A stretch of DNA of 10,244 nucleotides from an uncultured Lachnospiraceae bacterium (GTDB lineage Bacteria; Bacillota; Clostridia; Lachnospirales; Lachnospiraceae), in assembly GCA_945827765.1 (NCBI GenBank), contig CALZPS010000036.1, forward strand, positions 1 to 10,244, given 5' to 3'. The notes beneath the pieces were generated by a model, which was given only the letters and a program-made list of their open reading frames with translations, was not told the DNA's origin and ran no database searches. Below, in pieces: positions 6,529 through 10,244 of the stretch; within the stretch, counting starts at the first letter, position 1, and the number at the start of each line of letters is the position of its first letter. Position numbers and translations under genes: made by a program.

Positions 6529-6546
6529 GGAGGTGTCAGTTTTTTG
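6529..6546 (+). promoter_or_regulatory. Ribosome binding site and TTG start that fix the RNase J N-terminus
   Basis: GGAGGTG (6529-6535) is followed after about 8-10 nt by TTG (6544-6546). An earlier in-frame TTG at 6520 has no ribosome binding site and would place the GGAGG inside the coding sequence. With 6544 as residue 1 the metal-binding histidines become H74, H76, D78 and H79, the numbers reported for Bacillus subtilis RNase J1, which supports this start. Confidence 0.8.
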
Positions 6547-8214
6547 AGAAAAGAGAATATTGGAAAGCTGCGTATTATCCCTCTGGGAGGATTAGAGCAG
6601 ATAGGTATGAATATTACTGCCTTTGAATACGAAGACAGTATTATTGTGGTGGACTGTGGTCTGGCATTCCCGGAGGATGATATGCTGGGAATTGATTTGG
6701 TCATCCCGGATGTGACTTATCTGAAAGATAATATTAACAAAGTTAAAGGCTTTGTCATCACACACGGGCATGAGGATCATATCGGGGCTCTGCCGTATGT
6801 TTTGAAAGATATTAATGTACCCATTTATACGACAAAATTGACGATGGGCATCATTGAGAATAAATTAAAAGAGCATAATCTTCTGCGGACGACGCGCAGA
6901 AGAGTAGTCACACATGGACAATCTATCAATCTGGGTCAGTTCAGGATTGAATTTATCAAGACAAACCATAGTATACAGGATGCATCTGCGCTGGCCATCT
7001 ATTCACCGGCGGGCATTGTGGTGCATACCGGTGACTTTAAAGTGGATTATACGCCGGTATTCGGAGATGCCATTGATTTGCAGCGTTTTGCGGAGCTGGG
7101 CAGAAAAGGTGTGCTGGCTCTGATGTCAGACAGTACCAATGCGGAGCGCAAAGGTTTCACCCAGTCAGAAAAGACAGTAGGTATCACATTTGACCATATT
7201 TTTGCGGAGCATCAGAATACCAGAATCATCATTGCTACATTTGCATCCAATGTCGACCGTGTGCAGCAGATTATTAATTCGGCGTACAAATATCGCCGCA
7301 AGGTGGTAGTAGAGGGGCGCAGTATGGTAAATATCATATCCACTGCCTCGGAGCTTGGATATTTGAATGTGCCGGAGAATACCTTGATTGAAATTGATGA
7401 GATGCGCAATTATCCGCCGGAGAAGATGGTGCTGATTACTACCGGCAGTCAGGGAGAGTCTATGGCAGCACTTTCCCGGATGGCGGCGGATGTGCACCGC
7501 AAGGTGACGATTGAGCCGAATGATACGATTATTTTCAGTTCTAATCCGATACCGGGTAATGAAAAATCAGTTTCCCGTGTCATCAATGAGCTGTCTGCAA
7601 AGGGAGCAAATGTCATTTTCCAGGATGCGCATGTATCGGGACATGCCTGTCAGGAAGAGCTGAAATTGATTTATTCTCTGGTGAAACCGAAGTATGCCAT
7701 TCCGGTGCATGGGGAATACCGCCATCTGCGGGCAAATTCCGAAATTGCAATGTCCCTTGGCATTCCGAAGGAAAATGTATTCATCATCCAGTCCGGTGAT
7801 GTGCTGGAACTGAGTGAAGAGAGCGCGAGGGTTGCGGACAAGGTACACACAGGAGCAATTCTGGTGGATGGTCTGGGTGTCGGTGATGTCGGCAATATTG
7901 TGCTGCGCGACAGACAGCATCTGGCAGAGGATGGTATCATTATCGTGGTGCTCACGCTGGAAAAAGGCACAAACCGTCTGTTGGCGGGACCGGATATTGT
8001 ATCGAGAGGTTTTGTCTATGTGCGTGAATCGGAAAGCCTGATGGAAGAGGCCAGAAATGCCGTGTCGGAGAGTTTGGAGAGATGTCTTTCCGGGCGGTAT
8101 GTGGACTGGAATAAAATCAAGCTGGCTATCCGCGATTCCATGAATGATTATATCTGGCGTAAGACGAAGAGAAGACCGATGATTATCCCGATTATTATGG
8201 ATGTAGACCGGTGA
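6544..8214 (+). CDS. rnj: Ribonuclease J
   Basis: A metallo-beta-lactamase/beta-CASP ribonuclease with 5'-to-3' exonuclease and endonuclease activity, central to mRNA decay and rRNA maturation in Bacillota. From the TTG at 6544 it is 556 residues, practically the length of Bacillus RNase J1 (555). Metal ligands: HGHEDH (74-79), H142 (KTNHS), D164 (HTGDFK) and the later H389 (IPVHGEYRHLRAN, 386-398). The beta-CASP part holds SDSTNAERKGFTQSE (195-209), TTGSQGESMAALSRMA (299-314) and HVSGHACQEEL (363-373). A C-terminal domain (about 450-556) includes VLTLEKGTNRLLAGPDIVSRGF. All catalytic residues are present. It sits between DUF1292 and the TrmR-like gene, the position held by mltG in Bacillus subtilis. 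The next gene starts 10 nt after its stop. Whether a second paralogue (J2) exists elsewhere cannot be told. Confidence 0.96.
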   Translation: MRKENIGKLRIIPLGGLEQIGMNITAFEYEDSIIVVDCGLAFPEDDMLGIDLVIPDVTYLKDNINKVKGFVITHGHEDHIGALPYVLKDINVPIYTTKLTMGIIENKLKEHNLLRTTRRRVVTHGQSINLGQFRIEFIKTNHSIQDASALAIYSPAGIVVHTGDFKVDYTPVFGDAIDLQRFAELGRKGVLALMSDSTNAERKGFTQSEKTVGITFDHIFAEHQNTRIIIATFASNVDRVQQIINSAYKYRRKVVVEGRSMVNIISTASELGYLNVPENTLIEIDEMRNYPPEKMVLITTGSQGESMAALSRMAADVHRKVTIEPNDTIIFSSNPIPGNEKSVSRVINELSAKGANVIFQDAHVSGHACQEELKLIYSLVKPKYAIPVHGEYRHLRANSEIAMSLGIPKENVFIIQSGDVLELSEESARVADKVHTGAILVDGLGVGDVGNIVLRDRQHLAEDGIIIVVLTLEKGTNRLLAGPDIVSRGFVYVRESESLMEEARNAVSESLERCLSGRYVDWNKIKLAIRDSMNDYIWRKTKRRPMIIPIIMDVDR

Positions 8215-8224
8215 GAGGGCAACT

Positions 8225-8869
8225 ATGATAGTAGATGAACGGATTGTGACATTCATCAACTCCATGGAGACAGAAAACAGTGAAATATTGGAGACGATTG
8301 AGAGAGAGGCGCTTGCCGCAAAGGTGCCGATTATACGCAAGGAAATGCAGAGCTTTCTCAAGACACTCCTGATGATTTTGAAACCTATGCGCGTTCTGGA
8401 AGTTGGAACGGCCGTAGGTTTCTCAGCCATTTTGATGAGTGAATTGATACCGGCAGACGGCCGGATTACAACGATAGAAAATTATGAAAAGAGGATTCCT
8501 CTGGCAAAAGATAATTTCCGGCGGGCGGGGAAGGAAGAAGTTATCACCCTGCTGGAAGGAGATGCACTTGACATTCTGCCGACACTGACGGAAGAATATG
8601 ATTTCATTTTTATGGATGCGGCGAAGGGACAGTATATCCATTTTCTGCCGCAGGTACTGCGGCTTTTGAAACGCGGAGGGGTGCTATTGTCGGATAATGT
8701 GATGCAGGATGGAACAGTGATAGAATCCCGCTTTGCGGTAGAGCGCAGAGACCGCACGATTCATGCCCGAATGAGAGAATATCTCTATGAGTTGAAACAT
8801 CATGATCTTTTACAGACTTCGATTCTTCCTCTGGGGGACGGAGTGGCGTTGAGCGTGAAAAAAGGGTAA
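8225..8869 (+). CDS. trmR: O-methyltransferase, probable tRNA 5-hydroxyuridine methyltransferase TrmR
   Basis: A 214-residue class I SAM-dependent O-methyltransferase of the metal-dependent COMT-like group (Bacillus YrrM/TrmR). TrmR methylates 5-hydroxyuridine at tRNA wobble position 34 to 5-methoxyuridine. Motifs: SAM motif I VLEVGTAVGFSA (57-68), acidic ribose-binding E85 in TTIENYE, metal-ligand D131 in FMDAAKGQY (129-137), and D157-N158 in LLSDNVMQDG. The ATG at 8225 follows the RNase J stop by 10 nt with a GAGGG-like site overlapping that stop region. The U32 gene next door is the family that makes the 5-hydroxyuridine substrate, and the same two genes are adjacent in Bacillus (yrrM-yrrN-yrrO), which raises the TrmR call above a generic O-methyltransferase. 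Substrate is inferred from family and context. Confidence 0.88.
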   Translation: MIVDERIVTFINSMETENSEILETIEREALAAKVPIIRKEMQSFLKTLLMILKPMRVLEVGTAVGFSAILMSELIPADGRITTIENYEKRIPLAKDNFRRAGKEEVITLLEGDALDILPTLTEEYDFIFMDAAKGQYIHFLPQVLRLLKRGGVLLSDNVMQDGTVIESRFAVERRDRTIHARMREYLYELKHHDLLQTSILPLGDGVALSVKKG

Positions 8870-8897
8870 GGAAAGGCTAAAAAAGGTAAGAAGAGAA

Positions 8898-10130
8898 ATG
8901 AAAAGACATCCTGAACTGCTGGTTCCGGCGAGCAGCTTAGAAGTATTGAAGACTGCGGTCGTGTTTGGCGCAGATGCGGTGTATATCGGCGGAGAGGCAT
9001 TTGGGCTGCGGGCAAAAGCAAAAAATTTCTCCATGGAAGATATGCGCTCGGGCATCGCATTTGCCCATGAGCACGATGTGAAGGTTTATGTAACGGCAAA
9101 TATTCTGGCGCACAATGCAGATTTGGAAGGAATACGGACTTATTTTGAAGAGTTGAGAGAGATTAAACCGGATGCCCTGATTATTGCAGATCCGGGAGTG
9201 TTTGAGATTGCCAAAGAAGTCTGCCCGGAGATAGAGCGCCATGTAAGTACACAGGCAAATAATACTAATTACGCAACGTACAATTTCTGGTATAGACAGG
9301 GCGCAAAGCGAGTGGTGTCCGCGCGTGAACTATCGATGCAGGAAATCGGGGAACTGCGGGCACATATTCCCGCGGATTTAGAGATTGAGACTTTTATTCA
9401 TGGGGCAATGTGTATTTCCTACTCGGGGCGATGCCTTTTGAGTAATTATTTCACCGGCCGGGATGCCAATCAGGGAGCGTGTACGCATCCGTGTCGCTGG
9501 AAGTATGCGGTGGTAGAAGAGACGCGCCCGGGCGAGTACATGCCGGTCTATGAGAATGAGCGTGGAACTTATATATTCAATTCCAAAGATTTGTGTATGA
9601 TTGAACACATTCCGGAATTGATCGATGCCGGTATTGACAGCCTGAAGATCGAGGGCCGCATGAAAACGGCACTTTACGTGGCGACGGTAGCGAGGACCTA
9701 CCGCAGGGCATTGGATGATTACATGGAAAGCCCGCAGAAGTACCGGGCAAATATGCCGTGGTATCAGGAACAGATTTCCAACTGCACATACCGTCAGTTT
9801 ACAACCGGATTTTTCTTTGGAAAACCGGACGAACATACACAGATATATGACAGCAACACCTATGTAAAGGAATATATTTATCTGGGAATCGTCGGTGGGG
9901 AAAAGGACGGATTATATCGGATAGAACAGCGCAACAAATTCTCGGTCGGGGATGAGATTGAAATCATGAAACCGGACGGGCGGGATGTGCCTGTCAAAGT
10001 TGGTCGTATCATCAATGAAGATGGGGAAGAGCAGGACAGCGCTCCGCATCCCAAACAGGTATTGTATGTGGATTTGCAGGGGCAGGCAGAAATCTATGAT
10101 ATTTTGCGGGTTCGGGCACCCGTGCAATGA
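8898..10130 (+). CDS. U32 family protein, probable tRNA uridine-34 hydroxylase (TrhP/YrrO-like)
   Basis: A 410-residue member of family U32, long called a collagenase-like peptidase. Members TrhP (E. coli) and YrrN/YrrO (Bacillus) are needed for 5-hydroxyuridine at tRNA position 34. N-terminal TIM-barrel part: ELLVPASSLEVLKTAVVFGADAVYIGG; then the U32 signature ETFIHGAMCISYSGRC (164-179), NQGACTHPCRWKY (191-203) and SLKIEGRMKTALYVATV (248-264); a C-terminal beta domain follows (about 325-410). Cysteines C172, C179, C195 and C233 have nearly the spacing of the four cluster ligands in UbiU, suggesting a [4Fe-4S] cluster; C199 is a fifth candidate. The ATG at 8898 is 28 nt after the trmR stop behind a purine-rich stretch with a weak site. 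It ends at TGA 10128-10130, so it is complete despite the nearby contig end. Only one U32 gene is seen here, versus two in Bacillus. Confidence 0.92.
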   Translation: MKRHPELLVPASSLEVLKTAVVFGADAVYIGGEAFGLRAKAKNFSMEDMRSGIAFAHEHDVKVYVTANILAHNADLEGIRTYFEELREIKPDALIIADPGVFEIAKEVCPEIERHVSTQANNTNYATYNFWYRQGAKRVVSARELSMQEIGELRAHIPADLEIETFIHGAMCISYSGRCLLSNYFTGRDANQGACTHPCRWKYAVVEETRPGEYMPVYENERGTYIFNSKDLCMIEHIPELIDAGIDSLKIEGRMKTALYVATVARTYRRALDDYMESPQKYRANMPWYQEQISNCTYRQFTTGFFFGKPDEHTQIYDSNTYVKEYIYLGIVGGEKDGLYRIEQRNKFSVGDEIEIMKPDGRDVPVKVGRIINEDGEEQDSAPHPKQVLYVDLQGQAEIYDILRVRAPVQ

Positions 10131-10200
10131 GCGCGTTTGCCACGGTAGAATTGAGCGGCAAAATGGAATAAATTATTTTTTGAATGAGTGAACATAGAAA

Positions 10201-10244
10201 CTGTCTCTTATACACATCTGACGCTGCCGACGATACTCCTTGTG
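10201..10244 (+). other. Illumina Nextera adapter read-through (not genomic DNA)
   Basis: Bases 10201-10219 are exactly the Tn5 mosaic end in the outgoing orientation (CTGTCTCTTATACACATCT). Bases 10220-10233 continue as the Nextera read-1 transposase adapter (GACGCTGCCGACGA). Bases 10234-10241 read TACTCCTT, the reverse complement of i5 index S507/N507 (AAGGAGTA), and 10242-10244 (GTG) are the first bases of the P5-side sequence. The whole 44 nt is explained by untrimmed short-insert reads. The true genomic sequence ends at 10200; nothing here should be annotated as a gene. Confidence 0.98.

Noticed and set aside
7567..8430. Long minus-strand open frame (287 codons) opposite rnj and trmR
   Set aside because: It is a shadow of strongly conserved plus-strand coding sequence; its translation resembles no family I know and it has no ribosome binding site or promoter.
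10131..10200. Possible terminator (TTTGCC 10136-10141 with GGCAAA 10157-10162, T run 10176-10181) and a possible new ATG at 10184
   Set aside because: The stem is only 6 bp with a 15-nt loop and the T run starts 13 nt later, so it is not a canonical terminator. The ATG has no ribosome binding site and only five codons of real sequence before the adapter.
10012..10215. Minus-strand open frame starting MYKRQ at the right end
   Set aside because: Its first codons are translated Nextera adapter, and the rest is antisense to the U32 gene end.
10201..10219. 19-bp transposon end that could suggest a Tn5-type insertion
   Set aside because: It is the engineered mosaic end followed by the rest of the Nextera adapter and an index, so it comes from library preparation and not from a genomic element.

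Overview
The window reads as chromosomal housekeeping DNA from a low-to-moderate GC Gram-positive anaerobe, most likely class Clostridia and probably Lachnospiraceae. The pointers are strong GGAGG-type ribosome binding sites, TTGACA/TATAAT-like promoters with 17-nt spacers, RNase J, an IreB-ruvX-DUF1292 gene set, a short ThiI without a rhodanese domain beside its own cysteine desulfurase, and a TrmR/U32 pair. The family assignment is an inference from gene content and order; no rRNA or tRNA gene is present.

Layout. (1) Positions 1-3568, plus strand: the 3' part of prmA (cut by the window edge), rsmE, a NifS/NifZ-type cysteine desulfurase and thiI. All are close together (gaps of 3, 31 and 19 nt) and end at a hairpin terminator (3575-3604). 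(2) Positions 3630-3866, minus strand: a small HPr-fold protein that keeps the Ser46 region but lacks the phospho-accepting His15 region. It has its own strong promoter (3919-3947) and a perfect inverted repeat at the predicted transcription start. (3) Positions 4027-5316, plus strand: mtaB. (4) Positions 5347-6398: ireB, ruvX and a DUF1292 gene, driven by a clear promoter (5324-5352). (5) Positions 6544-10130: RNase J (TTG start), a TrmR-type O-methyltransferase and a U32 'peptidase' (tRNA hydroxylation family). (6) Positions 10201-10244 are not biological: they are an exact Illumina Nextera read-through (mosaic end, adapter, 8-nt i5 index and the first bases of the P5 side), so the assembled sequence really ends at 10200.

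How the genes fit together. Most of the window acts on RNA or the ribosome: PrmA methylates protein L11, RsmE methylates 16S rRNA, the desulfurase and ThiI make 4-thiouridine at tRNA position 8, MtaB makes ms2t6A37, YqgF/RuvX is tied to pre-16S rRNA processing, RNase J degrades and matures RNA, and U32 plus TrmR make (m)o5U at wobble position 34. IreB links the cluster to Ser/Thr-kinase signalling, and the HPr-like protein suggests a link to carbon or PTS signalling. I found no mobile element, CRISPR array, phage gene or defence system, and nothing that supports a previously undescribed system. The most actionable observations are the adapter contamination at the right end, the His-less HPr-like protein with its promoter/hairpin arrangement, and a possibly structured leader before RNase J.
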